Assembly: GCF_028649475.1 (NCBI RefSeq)
Contig: NZ_JAQSIP010000002.1
Span: 372,001 to 436,000, forward strand
Origin: Curvibacter cyanobacteriorum
Lineage (GTDB): Bacteria > Pseudomonadota > Gammaproteobacteria > Burkholderiales > Burkholderiaceae_C
Direction: 5' to 3'
DNA: 64,000 bases
The notes under the pieces: model-generated
Told to the model about the DNA's origin: nothing
Databases searched by the model: none
The model's input: the letters and a program-made list of their open reading frames with translations, nothing else
Program-made: the position numbers and the translations under genes
Part shown: piece after piece, positions 54,843-63,596 of the stretch
Position numbering within the stretch: the stretch's first letter is position 1
Layout of the letters: each line of letters begins with the position of its first letter

Positions 54843-55684
54843 TGTCGCTGCCGCCTGCTGCCCCGGCCCATGGCGCGCTGGTGGCGCCCGACACGCCATT
54901 CTGGACCCCGGACTGGCCCGCGCCGGCGGGCGTGCAGGCCCTGTGCACCACCCGGGCGGGCGGCGTCAGCGCCGCCCCCTGGGACAGCCTCAACCTCGGC
55001 ACCCATGTGCAAGACGACCCCGCCCATGTGGCCATCAACCGGGCGCGCCTGCAAGCCGAGGTGCACCGCCGCGGCGGCGGACCGCTGCTGTTTCTGAACC
55101 AGGTGCACGGCGACCGGGTGGTGCGCCTGGCGGCGGGCGCCGCGTTGCCGCAGGGGGAGGCCGCCGATGGCGCGCTCAGCGCCCAGGCCGGAGCCACCCT
55201 GGTGATGATGGTGGCCGACTGCCTGCCGGTGCTGTTCACCGACACGCAAGGCCGGCGCGTTGCCGCGGCCCATGCGGGCTGGCGCGGCCTGGCCGGTGGG
55301 GTGCTGGACGCCACCGTGGCGGCTCTGATCGCCCCTGGAGCCGATGGCCCTGGTCTGCCCGCGTCGTCCGTGCTGGCCTGGCTGGGCCCGTGCATCGGCC
55401 CCAGTGCGTTTGAGGTGGGCCCCGAGGTGCGCGAGGCCTTCATGCGGCACCACCCGGCGGCGGCGTCAGCCTTTGTGCCGCAGGCCCACGGGCGGTGGCT
55501 CGCCGATCTGCCCGCCCTGGCCCGTCAGCGCTTGGCGGCTTTGGGTGTCAGTGCCGTGTATGGCAACGATGGCACAACGCCCTGGTGCACTTACACCCAA
55601 TCAGCGCTGTTCTTCTCGCACCGCCGCGACAGCCGGCGTTTCGGCCACACGGGTCGCCTGGCCGCCTGCATCTGGCGCACCTGA
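54842..55684 (+). CDS. pgeF: Peptidoglycan editing factor PgeF (laccase-domain, YfiH family)
   Basis: The 280-residue copper/zinc-type multi-histidine family protein carries LNQVHGDRVV, MVADCLPVLF and AAHAGWRGL, the His/Cys ligands of YfiH proteins. PgeF removes mis-incorporated L-serine from peptidoglycan precursors; other members act on purine nucleosides. The start overlaps the isomerase stop. The 3' end overlaps the opposed small membrane-protein gene by 84 bases. Confidence 0.93.
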   Translation: MSLPPAAPAHGALVAPDTPFWTPDWPAPAGVQALCTTRAGGVSAAPWDSLNLGTHVQDDPAHVAINRARLQAEVHRRGGGPLLFLNQVHGDRVVRLAAGAALPQGEAADGALSAQAGATLVMMVADCLPVLFTDTQGRRVAAAHAGWRGLAGGVLDATVAALIAPGADGPGLPASSVLAWLGPCIGPSAFEVGPEVREAFMRHHPAAASAFVPQAHGRWLADLPALARQRLAALGVSAVYGNDGTTPWCTYTQSALFFSHRRDSRRFGHTGRLAACIWRT

Positions 55685-55987
55685 CGCCGGCGCGCCCTCG
55701 GCCGCACGGTGCGGTGCAGCCGCAGGCGCCGCCGTGAGCGGGGCTGGGTCCGAAGCTTGCTTGGCCTGTGCCAATGCCAGGGCTTCGGCCCGCTCAGCGG
55801 CCTCTTTGGCCTTGATGGCCCGCCGTCGGGCGGGCGAGCCCATCAGGTAAAGCACCACTGACATGGGCAGCAATCCATAGAGTACAAAGGTGATGACCGC
55901 GCCTAAAACGGTGCCTGTGGTGTGGGTGGCTTCGGCCACCGCCATCATCAAGGCGACATAAAGCCATGCAATAAGGACGAGGTACAT
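55601..55987 (-). CDS. Small membrane protein with Ala-rich tail
   Basis: The 128-residue protein has two hydrophobic segments (about residues 2-20 and 24-48), then a charged coiled part (RRRAIKAKEAAERAEALALAQAK in pieces) and a low-complexity Ala/Pro tail. I do not recognise a domain, although this layout is common in Comamonadaceae next to phaC. Its 3' end overlaps pgeF on the other strand by 84 bases, so part of its tail is constrained by pgeF coding and the true stop may be functional or accidental. Confidence 0.65.
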   Translation of the reverse strand: MYLVLIAWLYVALMMAVAEATHTTGTVLGAVITFVLYGLLPMSVVLYLMGSPARRRAIKAKEAAERAEALALAQAKQASDPAPLTAAPAAAPHRAAEGAPASGAPDAGGQATRVAETPAVAAVREEQR

Positions 55988-56032
55988 GTTGTTTTAAGAG
56001 CGTAGCCTTGAGGCCATGATTCTGTAAAAATC

Positions 56033-56044
56033 AGGGTTAACCCT
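56033..56044. promoter_or_regulatory. Palindrome in the phaC leader, possible operator
   Basis: A perfect 12-base palindrome AGGGTTAACCCT sits 35 bases before the phaC start, next to a TATAAA (56050-56055) that could be a -10 box. No -35 of good spacing was seen. A regulator such as PhaR is a possibility only. Confidence 0.4.
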
Positions 56045-56079
56045 AAATCTATAAACCGGACGATTCGTGAGGAGACAAC

Positions 56080-57789
56080 ATGAATTCTGAATCACCTTGG
56101 GGTCCAGGGGCCCAACCTTTTCAGCAAATGCTGGGTGACGGCTGGGCCAAAGCCCTGCAGGCCTTCCAGCAGTTTGCCCCACCCACTGGCGGCCTGTCCG
56201 CGGCGCCCAGCGTTCCGCAACTGAGCTTTGACACCGAAAAGCTCCAGCAGTTGCAGCAGCAATACCTCCACGACGCGACCGAACTCTGGAACGCGAGCCT
56301 GCAAGGCACGCCGACCGCACCCGACCGGCGCTTTGCCGGCGAGGCCTGGGCGCACAACCCGCTGGCCAGCTTCACGGCAGCCCTCTACCTGCTCAACAGC
56401 CGCACCCTGACGGGCCTGGCCGAGGCGGTGCAAAGCGATGACAAGACCCGCGCCCGCCTGCGCTTTGCGGTCGAGCAATGGGCCGCGGCCACCGCACCGA
56501 GCAACTTCCTGGCCTTCAACGCCGAGGCGCAGAAGAAAGCCCTCGAATCCAAAGGCGAAAGCATCGCCAAGGGCTTGCAGAACCTGGTGCATGACCTGCA
56601 GCAAGGCCACATGAGCCAGACCGACGAGAGCCTGTTCGAGGTGGGGCGCAATGTGGCCACCACCGAGGGCGCGATCGTGTTCGAGAACGAGCTGTTCCAG
56701 CTGATCGAGTACAAACCGCTGACCGCCAAGGTGCACGAGCGTCCATTCCTGCTGATCCCGCCGTGCATCAACAAGTTCTACATCCTGGACCTGCAGCCCG
56801 AGAACTCGCTGATCCGCTATGCCGTCGAGCAGGGGCACCGCACCTTTGTCGTGAGCTGGCGCAACCCCGATGAGTCGCTGTCCCACAAGACCTGGGACGA
56901 CTACATCGAAGACGCCGCCATCCTGGCCATCCACACGGTGCAGGCCATCACTGGCGCGCCCACGGTCAATGCCTTGGGCTTCTGCGTGGGCGGCACCATC
57001 CTGGGCACGGCGCTGGCTGTGTTGGCCGCGCGCGGCGAGCAGCCGGTCGAGTCGGCCACCTTCCTGACCACCTTCCTTGATTTCTCTGACACCGGCGTGC
57101 TCGACCTGTTCATTGACGAGGCCTTCGTCAAGTTCCGCGAGATGCAGATGGGCCAGGGCGGCCTGCTCAAAGGGCAGGAGCTGGCGTCGACCTTCAGCTT
57201 CCTGCGCCCCAACGACCTGGTCTGGAACTATGTGGTGGGCAACTACCTCAAGGGCGAGACGCCACCGCCGTTCGACCTGCTGTACTGGAACGCCGACTCG
57301 ACCAACCTGCCGGGCCCGTTCTACGCCTGGTACCTGCGCAACACCTACTTCGAGAACAACCTGGTCAAACCCGGCAAGGCCACCGTGTGTGGCGTGGGGG
57401 TGGACTTGGGCCAGGTCGACATCCCGGTCTACCTCTATGGTTCGCGCGAGGACCACATCGTGCCCATCGGGGGGGCCTATGCGTCCACCCGTCACCTGCC
57501 CGGTCCCAAGCGTTTTGTCATGGGCGCCTCGGGCCACATCGCGGGTGTCATCAACCCACCGGCCAAAAACAAGCGCAGCCACTGGATCCGTGCCGACGGT
57601 CAATTGCCACAGACACAGGCCGAATGGCTGGCGGGCGCCAAGGAGCACCCGGGCAGTTGGTGGACCGACTGGTCGCAGTGGCTCAAGGGCCACGCCGGCA
57701 AGTTGGTGCCGGCCCCGAAGGCCTACGGCAAGGGGCGCTACAAGGCCATTGAGCCCGCGCCCGGACGCTATGTGAAACAAAAAGCCTGA
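56080..57789 (+). CDS. phaC: Class I poly-beta-hydroxyalkanoate synthase
   Basis: The 569-residue synthase polymerises 3-hydroxyacyl-CoA. The active-site cysteine is Cys302 in the lipase-like box GFCVGGT, with the probable general acid/base residues Asp458 (YGSREDHIVP) and His486 (GASGHIAGV). Length fits class I, which works alone without PhaE or PhaR subunit. The ATG at 56080 follows a GAGGAGAC ribosome binding site. It is separated from phaA by an intrinsic terminator, although the order phaC-phaA-phaB is the classical operon. Confidence 0.97.
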   Translation: MNSESPWGPGAQPFQQMLGDGWAKALQAFQQFAPPTGGLSAAPSVPQLSFDTEKLQQLQQQYLHDATELWNASLQGTPTAPDRRFAGEAWAHNPLASFTAALYLLNSRTLTGLAEAVQSDDKTRARLRFAVEQWAAATAPSNFLAFNAEAQKKALESKGESIAKGLQNLVHDLQQGHMSQTDESLFEVGRNVATTEGAIVFENELFQLIEYKPLTAKVHERPFLLIPPCINKFYILDLQPENSLIRYAVEQGHRTFVVSWRNPDESLSHKTWDDYIEDAAILAIHTVQAITGAPTVNALGFCVGGTILGTALAVLAARGEQPVESATFLTTFLDFSDTGVLDLFIDEAFVKFREMQMGQGGLLKGQELASTFSFLRPNDLVWNYVVGNYLKGETPPPFDLLYWNADSTNLPGPFYAWYLRNTYFENNLVKPGKATVCGVGVDLGQVDIPVYLYGSREDHIVPIGGAYASTRHLPGPKRFVMGASGHIAGVINPPAKNKRSHWIRADGQLPQTQAEWLAGAKEHPGSWWTDWSQWLKGHAGKLVPAPKAYGKGRYKAIEPAPGRYVKQKA

Positions 57790-57800
57790 TTTTTCGGGGC

Positions 57801-57826
57801 GAGGTCAAATTTTTGACCTCTTTTTT
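57801..57826 (+). terminator. Intrinsic terminator between phaC and phaA
   Basis: GAGGTCA and TGACCTC (extended by AAA/TTT) enclose a short loop, followed by six T residues. An outer GCCTGA/TCAGGC arm extends it. It lies 11 bases after the phaC stop. Confidence 0.85.
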
Positions 57827-57906
57827 CAGGCAAGCTTATTGCTCGGCTCGGCGACGTGTCGTCCAGCCGCGCGACAAACACAACACGACCACCTCAGGAG
57901 CATTCC

Positions 57907-59085
<1,179 letters not shown>

Positions 59086-59214
59086 TTTGCCATTCAAAAT
59101 GGCATCGCGACCGGGCCCTCTGGCCCGGCTCAGGGAGTACCCGCGGGAGCGGGCCTCCAAACTAGGCGCAAAGCTATGAATTGCGTAGCAAAAACATAAT
59201 CAGGAGCGTTTTTC

Positions 59215-59952
59215 ATGAGTCAAAAAGTAGCGTACGTCACCGGCGGTATGGGTGGCATTGGGACCGCCATCTGCCAGCGCCTGCACAAAGAGGGTTTCAA
59301 GGTCATCGCGGGTTGCGGCCCGACGCGTGACTACAGCAAGTGGCTGGCTGAGCAAAAGGCGCTGGGCTACACCTTCTACGCCTCCGTCGGCAACGTCGGC
59401 GACTGGGATTCCACCGTCGAAGCGTTCAGCAAGTCCAAGGCCGAGCACGGCTCGATCGACGTGCTGGTCAACAACGCCGGCATCACGCGCGACCGCATGT
59501 TCCTCAAGATGACCCGCGAGGACTGGGACGCCGTGATCGAAACCAACCTCAACAGCATGTTCAACGTCACCAAGCAAGTGGTGGGCGACATGGTTGAAAA
59601 GGGCTGGGGCCGCATCGTCAACATCTCGTCGGTGAACGGCGAGAAGGGCCAGGCCGGTCAAACCAACTACTCGGCCGCCAAGGCCGGCATGCACGGTTTC
59701 ACCATGGCGCTGGCGCAAGAACTGGCCACCAAGGGCGTGACCGTCAACACCGTGAGCCCCGGCTACATCGGCACCGACATGGTCAAGGCCATCCGCCCTG
59801 ACGTGCTCGACAAGATCGTCGGCACCATCCCGGTCAAGCGCCTGGGCGAGCCCAGCGAAATCGCCTCCATCATCGCCTGGCTCGCGTCGGACGAAGGCGG
59901 CTACTCCACCGGCGCCGATTTCTCGGTCAACGGCGGCCTGCACATGGGCTGA
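59215..59952 (+). CDS. phaB: Acetoacetyl-CoA reductase
   Basis: The 245-residue short-chain dehydrogenase reduces acetoacetyl-CoA to (R)-3-hydroxybutyryl-CoA with NADPH, the monomer for PhaC. The cofactor motif TGGMGGIG (residues 9-16) and the catalytic Ser139, Tyr152 and Lys156 (NYSAAKAG) are intact, and NNAGI is present. The ATG follows CAGGAGCG. The gene ends in a strong terminator, so it closes the pha cluster. Confidence 0.97.
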   Translation: MSQKVAYVTGGMGGIGTAICQRLHKEGFKVIAGCGPTRDYSKWLAEQKALGYTFYASVGNVGDWDSTVEAFSKSKAEHGSIDVLVNNAGITRDRMFLKMTREDWDAVIETNLNSMFNVTKQVVGDMVEKGWGRIVNISSVNGEKGQAGQTNYSAAKAGMHGFTMALAQELATKGVTVNTVSPGYIGTDMVKAIRPDVLDKIVGTIPVKRLGEPSEIASIIAWLASDEGGYSTGADFSVNGGLHMG

Positions 59953-59973
59953 TGCGCCGCTTGCGCTCAGGAC

Positions 59974-59998
59974 AAACCCGCTTCGGCGGGTTTTTTTT
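59974..59998 (+). terminator. Intrinsic terminator of the pha cluster
   Basis: AAACCCGC and GCGGGTTT enclose a TTCG tetraloop, followed by at least six T residues. It lies 22 bases after the phaB stop. Confidence 0.95.
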
Positions 59999-60172
59999 CG
60001 TCTGATCACCAAAAATGGGGAACCTGGGCGAAGGCCGTGATTCGGACTAAAGTGGGTAAGACTGTTCCGACCATCGCAACGATCTTGCCCGGCATCGGTT
60101 CATGCAGGGAGGCCTGGGCATGAATCGGTGGTTCTGAGACCGCGTTTCACCATCACGATAAGGATTTCTTCA

Positions 60173-61426
60173 ATGCCCCACAGCGTTTCCCTGATCAGCA
60201 CCATGGCCGTGGGCCTGGGTTTGTCCCTGGTGCTCGGCTTCATCGCCGTGCGCCTGCGCCTGCCCGCCCTCGTGGGGTACTTGGTGACGGGGATGATCGT
60301 GGGACCCTTCACGCCGGGCTTCGTGGCCGACGCCGAGATCGCCTCGCAACTGGCCGAGATCGGCATCATGCTGCTGATGTTCGGCGTGGGCCTGCATTTC
60401 TCCTTCGCCGACCTGATGGCCGTGCGTCGCCTGGCCTTGCCCGGAGCGCTGGTGCAGATGACGGTGGCCACCTTGCTGGGCATGGGCCTGGCCTGGAGCT
60501 GGGGCTGGGCCTGGGGCCCTGCGCTGATGCTGGGGCTGGCGCTGTCGGTGGCCAGCACGGTGGTCTTGTTGCGGGCACTGGAGTCGGCCAACCTGACGGA
60601 CTCCTTTGTGGGTCGGGCCGCGATTGGCTGGCTGGTGGTGGAAGACCTGGCCATGGTGCTGGTGCTGGTGCTGCTGCCGCCGCTGGCCAGCGTGCTGGGC
60701 GGCTCGGTGGCCGCGTCCGACGCGAGCAGCCATTCGCTGGGCATGACGATGCTGCTGACATTGCTGCGGGTGGGTGCTTTTGTGGCCGTGATGCTGGTGC
60801 TGGGCCGGCGCCTGTTCCCCTGGCTGTTGTTGCAGGTGCACAAGACCGGCTCGCGCGAGTTGTTCACGCTGTGCGTGGTGGTCGGCGCGGTCAGCATCGC
60901 CTACGCGTCGGCGGCCCTGTTCGGGGTGTCGTTCGCGCTGGGGGCGTTTTTCGCCGGCATGGTGATGCGCGAGTCCGAGTTCAGCCACCGTGCGGCCGAG
61001 GAGTCGCTGCCGCTGCGTGATGCGTTCGCGGTGCTGTTCTTTGTCTCGGTCGGCATGTTGTTTGACCCCCAGGTGCTGCTGGACCGCCCCTTGCAGGTGA
61101 TCGCCGTGGTGCTGGTCATCATGCTGGGCAAAACCGTGGCGGCGGCGCTGCTGGTGCTGGCCTTCCGCCACCCTTTGAGCGTGGCACTCAAGGTGGCCGC
61201 CAGCCTGGCCCAGATCGGTGAGTTTTCGTTCATCCTGGTGGCGCTGGGGCGCAGCCTGGGGCTGTTGCCGCCCGAGGGCCAGAGCCTGATCGTGGCTGGG
61301 GCGCTGATCTCGATCGCACTCAACCCGCTGATGTTCCATTCGATGGGCCCGCTGCAACGCTGGTTGTGCCAGCGCTCGGCCTGGGCGCGGCGCCTGGAAG
61401 AGCGCGGCGACACCCACCCCGCGTGA
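60173..61426 (+). CDS. CPA2-family cation:proton antiporter
   Basis: The 417-residue protein has about 12 membrane helices of the KefB/YbaL group: LPALVGYLVTGMIVGP, FGVGLHFSFADLM and VVEDLAMVLVLVLLPPLAS in the transport core. Unlike E. coli YbaL or KefB it lacks a C-terminal TrkA-N (RCK) domain, so it consists of the membrane domain only. Likely potassium or sodium exchange for protons. The ATG at 60173 is chosen. It stands alone after the pha cluster and converges on the SMP-30 gene. Confidence 0.9.
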   Translation: MPHSVSLISTMAVGLGLSLVLGFIAVRLRLPALVGYLVTGMIVGPFTPGFVADAEIASQLAEIGIMLLMFGVGLHFSFADLMAVRRLALPGALVQMTVATLLGMGLAWSWGWAWGPALMLGLALSVASTVVLLRALESANLTDSFVGRAAIGWLVVEDLAMVLVLVLLPPLASVLGGSVAASDASSHSLGMTMLLTLLRVGAFVAVMLVLGRRLFPWLLLQVHKTGSRELFTLCVVVGAVSIAYASAALFGVSFALGAFFAGMVMRESEFSHRAAEESLPLRDAFAVLFFVSVGMLFDPQVLLDRPLQVIAVVLVIMLGKTVAAALLVLAFRHPLSVALKVAASLAQIGEFSFILVALGRSLGLLPPEGQSLIVAGALISIALNPLMFHSMGPLQRWLCQRSAWARRLEERGDTHPA

Positions 61427-61586
61427 GGGCGATGCCGCTCAGCGGGCACACCGCGGCGGCTTGAAGCCCGGCCTGACGGGGTGAGAGGCCGTTGTGTGGG
61501 GCCGTGATATGGGGCCGAGGGGTGTGACCGTGGTGTGGGGCCGAGGTGTCGCGTCAGCCGAAGCGCCCCTGGGGCGCTGCGGCGGT

Positions 61587-62507
61587 TCAGCCCGCCGGAT
61601 GGGTGACGGGCAGGCCCGCGTGGGCCATGGGGGCCCAGAGGATCTCGCCCGCGGTGGAGTCGGTGACAAACAGGCGTCGGCGCTCGGGGCCGCCGAAGGC
61701 GACATTTGTCAGCGAATGCCCGGACGGCCCGCGCAACACCTCCACCGGTTCGGCGCGGCCGTTCAGCACCCACACATAGGCCAGCCCGGGGTTGGCCACG
61801 ATCAACTGGCCCGCCTCGTCCATCGCCAGGCCGTCGGGTCCGCTGGGGCCGTAAGAGGTGAAGAACTGACCCGCCTTGGCCACGCCGCCGTCGCCGAGCA
61901 GGGGCATGCGCCAGACGCTGTTGCCCCGGGTGGCGGCCACAAACAGGAACTTCTCGTCGGGCGACAACACGATGCCGTTGGGGCTGGGCACATTCGACAG
62001 CAGCAGGTCCAGCCGCCCCGAGGGGGCGAGCCGGTAGACCCGGCCGCTGGGGTCGTGCAGGCCGGTCTGCCCCTGGTCGGTGAAGTACAGGTGGCCGCTG
62101 CGGTCGTAGCACAGGTCGTTGAGCCCCTTGAAGCTCTCGGTGTTGCGCCGCGGCAGCAGGGGGCGCAGGGTGCCGCGCGTGACATCGAGCACCATCAAGC
62201 CGTTGAGGTAGTCGGTGATCAGCAACTCGGTCGGGCTCATGAACTTCATGCCGTTGGGCTCCCCGTCCCATTGGGCCAGCAATTCCCATTCACCTTGCGG
62301 GTCGATGCGGAAGACGCGGCCAAAGGGGATGTCGGTCACGTACAGGTTGCCCTGGGCATCGAACACCGGGCCTTCCAGGAACGAGTCGCTGACACGGCCA
62401 CCCTGGTTGGCATCGCCCCACAGGGTGCGCCGGGCCTGCCGGAACTTGCCGGGCAGGGCGGTGAAGGTTTCAAGGGTCCTGACCACGGGCGGGTTCAGTA
62501 AAAACAT
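61587..62507 (-). CDS. SMP-30/gluconolactonase family protein
   Basis: The 306-residue six-bladed propeller has the acidic metal ligand in FLEGPVFDAQGNLYVTDI, the mid-sheet asparagine in PSPNGIVLSPDEKFLFVA and the aspartate in GPDGLAMDEAGQLIVA, read in pieces. Members hydrolyse sugar lactones or related esters with calcium or zinc. No signal peptide. It starts 9 bases after the amidohydrolase gene and belongs to the same operon, suggesting a lactone intermediate. Confidence 0.9.
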   Translation of the reverse strand: MFLLNPPVVRTLETFTALPGKFRQARRTLWGDANQGGRVSDSFLEGPVFDAQGNLYVTDIPFGRVFRIDPQGEWELLAQWDGEPNGMKFMSPTELLITDYLNGLMVLDVTRGTLRPLLPRRNTESFKGLNDLCYDRSGHLYFTDQGQTGLHDPSGRVYRLAPSGRLDLLLSNVPSPNGIVLSPDEKFLFVAATRGNSVWRMPLLGDGGVAKAGQFFTSYGPSGPDGLAMDEAGQLIVANPGLAYVWVLNGRAEPVEVLRGPSGHSLTNVAFGGPERRRLFVTDSTAGEILWAPMAHAGLPVTHPAG

Positions 62508-62516
62508 GCGGTCTCC

Positions 62517-63596
62517 TCAGGCGCGGGGGTAGCCGTACAGCACGGCGGGGTTGTCGACCAGTATGGTGTGTCGCAACGCCGGGGTCGAGGCCCAGGTCGC
62601 CAGCGCGTTGAGCAGGGCCGCGTCATCGGGTTTGGCATCGGCCTTTTTGGTCGGGTGGGGCCAGTCGCTGCCCCACACCACGCGTTCGGGGGCCTGACGC
62701 ACCAGCGCCTGGGCGATGGGCGTGACATCGCTCCAGTCGCTGCGCTGGCTGTTGAGGTAGGCCCCCGACAGCTTGATCCAGGTGCGTCCACCGTCCAGCC
62801 AGCGCTGGTAGTGCCGGAAAGCCGGGTGCTGGACGCCGCTGGCCGGCGGCAGTTGGCCCAGGTGGTCAATCACCAGGGGGCAGGCCAGTGTGTCCAGCAG
62901 GGCGGCGTGGGCCAGCAAGGTGTCGGCGCTGCCATTGACCTGCAGGTGCCAGCCGCGCTCGGCGAGGCGGTGCGACAGCGCCGGCATCATGTCGGCGCGC
63001 ACCCCGACCAGAAAACTCAGGTTGAAGCGCAGACCGCGCACCCCTGCCTCGTGCAGGGCCTGCAACTCGGCGTCGCTGACTTCGCTGGACGCCACGGCCA
63101 CGCCGCGGGCCTGGGGGCCGGCGGCCCGCAAGGTGTCGACCAGCAGGCGGTTGTCCGTCCCGTAGGTGGACGGCTGAACGATGACGTGGCGTTGCAGGCC
63201 CAGGCGACGTTGCAGCAGCCGGTAGTCGGCCAGACTGGCGTCGGCGGGCAGCAGGGTGGCGCTGGGGTGGGCCGGGTAGCGCTGGTCGTAGACGTGGTGG
63301 TGGCAGTCGCAGGCGTTGGCGGGCACCGGGAAGTTGGGGGTGCCTTGGCCGGCCGAGTGGGGCACCTGCAGCGCCTCGGGGGAGGGCGGCGCGCTGCGGC
63401 TGCCCGGGGCCGCGCAGGCGCCGAGCTGGGTGCCGAGCAGGGCGCTGGCGCCCAGCCCGAGCAGCGTCCGGCGTGGCACGTTGGGCTCGCGAATGGGCTC
63501 GCGAATGGACCCGCGAATGGACCCGCGAATGGGCCCGCGAATGGGCCCGCTGGCGGGCCGGTGGTCTGGGGCCAGGGTGGTGGGCAATTCAGTCAT
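62517..63596 (-). CDS. Exported amidohydrolase family (TIM-barrel lactonase-like)
   Basis: The 359-residue protein has an unusual N terminus of 4-residue repeats (Pro/Ser-Ile-Arg-Gly/Glu) before a Tat-like PRRTLLGLGAS and a lipobox-like LGAC, so it may be exported and lipid-anchored. The amidohydrolase_2 core opens with NACDCHHHVYD (metal ligands) and later shows VIDHLGQLPP and VVWGSDWPHP. This family includes 2-pyrone-4,6-dicarboxylate lactonases and dicarboxylate lactonases. It overlaps the TctC-type gene by 8 bases and precedes SMP-30 by 9 bases. Confidence 0.88.
   Translation of the reverse strand: MTELPTTLAPDHRPASGPIRGPIRGSIRGSIREPIREPNVPRRTLLGLGASALLGTQLGACAAPGSRSAPPSPEALQVPHSAGQGTPNFPVPANACDCHHHVYDQRYPAHPSATLLPADASLADYRLLQRRLGLQRHVIVQPSTYGTDNRLLVDTLRAAGPQARGVAVASSEVSDAELQALHEAGVRGLRFNLSFLVGVRADMMPALSHRLAERGWHLQVNGSADTLLAHAALLDTLACPLVIDHLGQLPPASGVQHPAFRHYQRWLDGGRTWIKLSGAYLNSQRSDWSDVTPIAQALVRQAPERVVWGSDWPHPTKKADAKPDDAALLNALATWASTPALRHTILVDNPAVLYGYPRA
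63489..63548. repeat. Five 12-base tandem repeats in the amidohydrolase N terminus
   Basis: Units follow GCGAATGG-R-C-Y-C in exact 12-base phase (63489-63500, 63501-63512, 63513-63524, 63525-63536, 63537-63548). In the gene they encode four-residue repeats of the Ser/Pro-Ile-Arg type ahead of the signal sequence. Unit length is a multiple of 3, so copy changes keep the frame. Confidence 0.85.
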
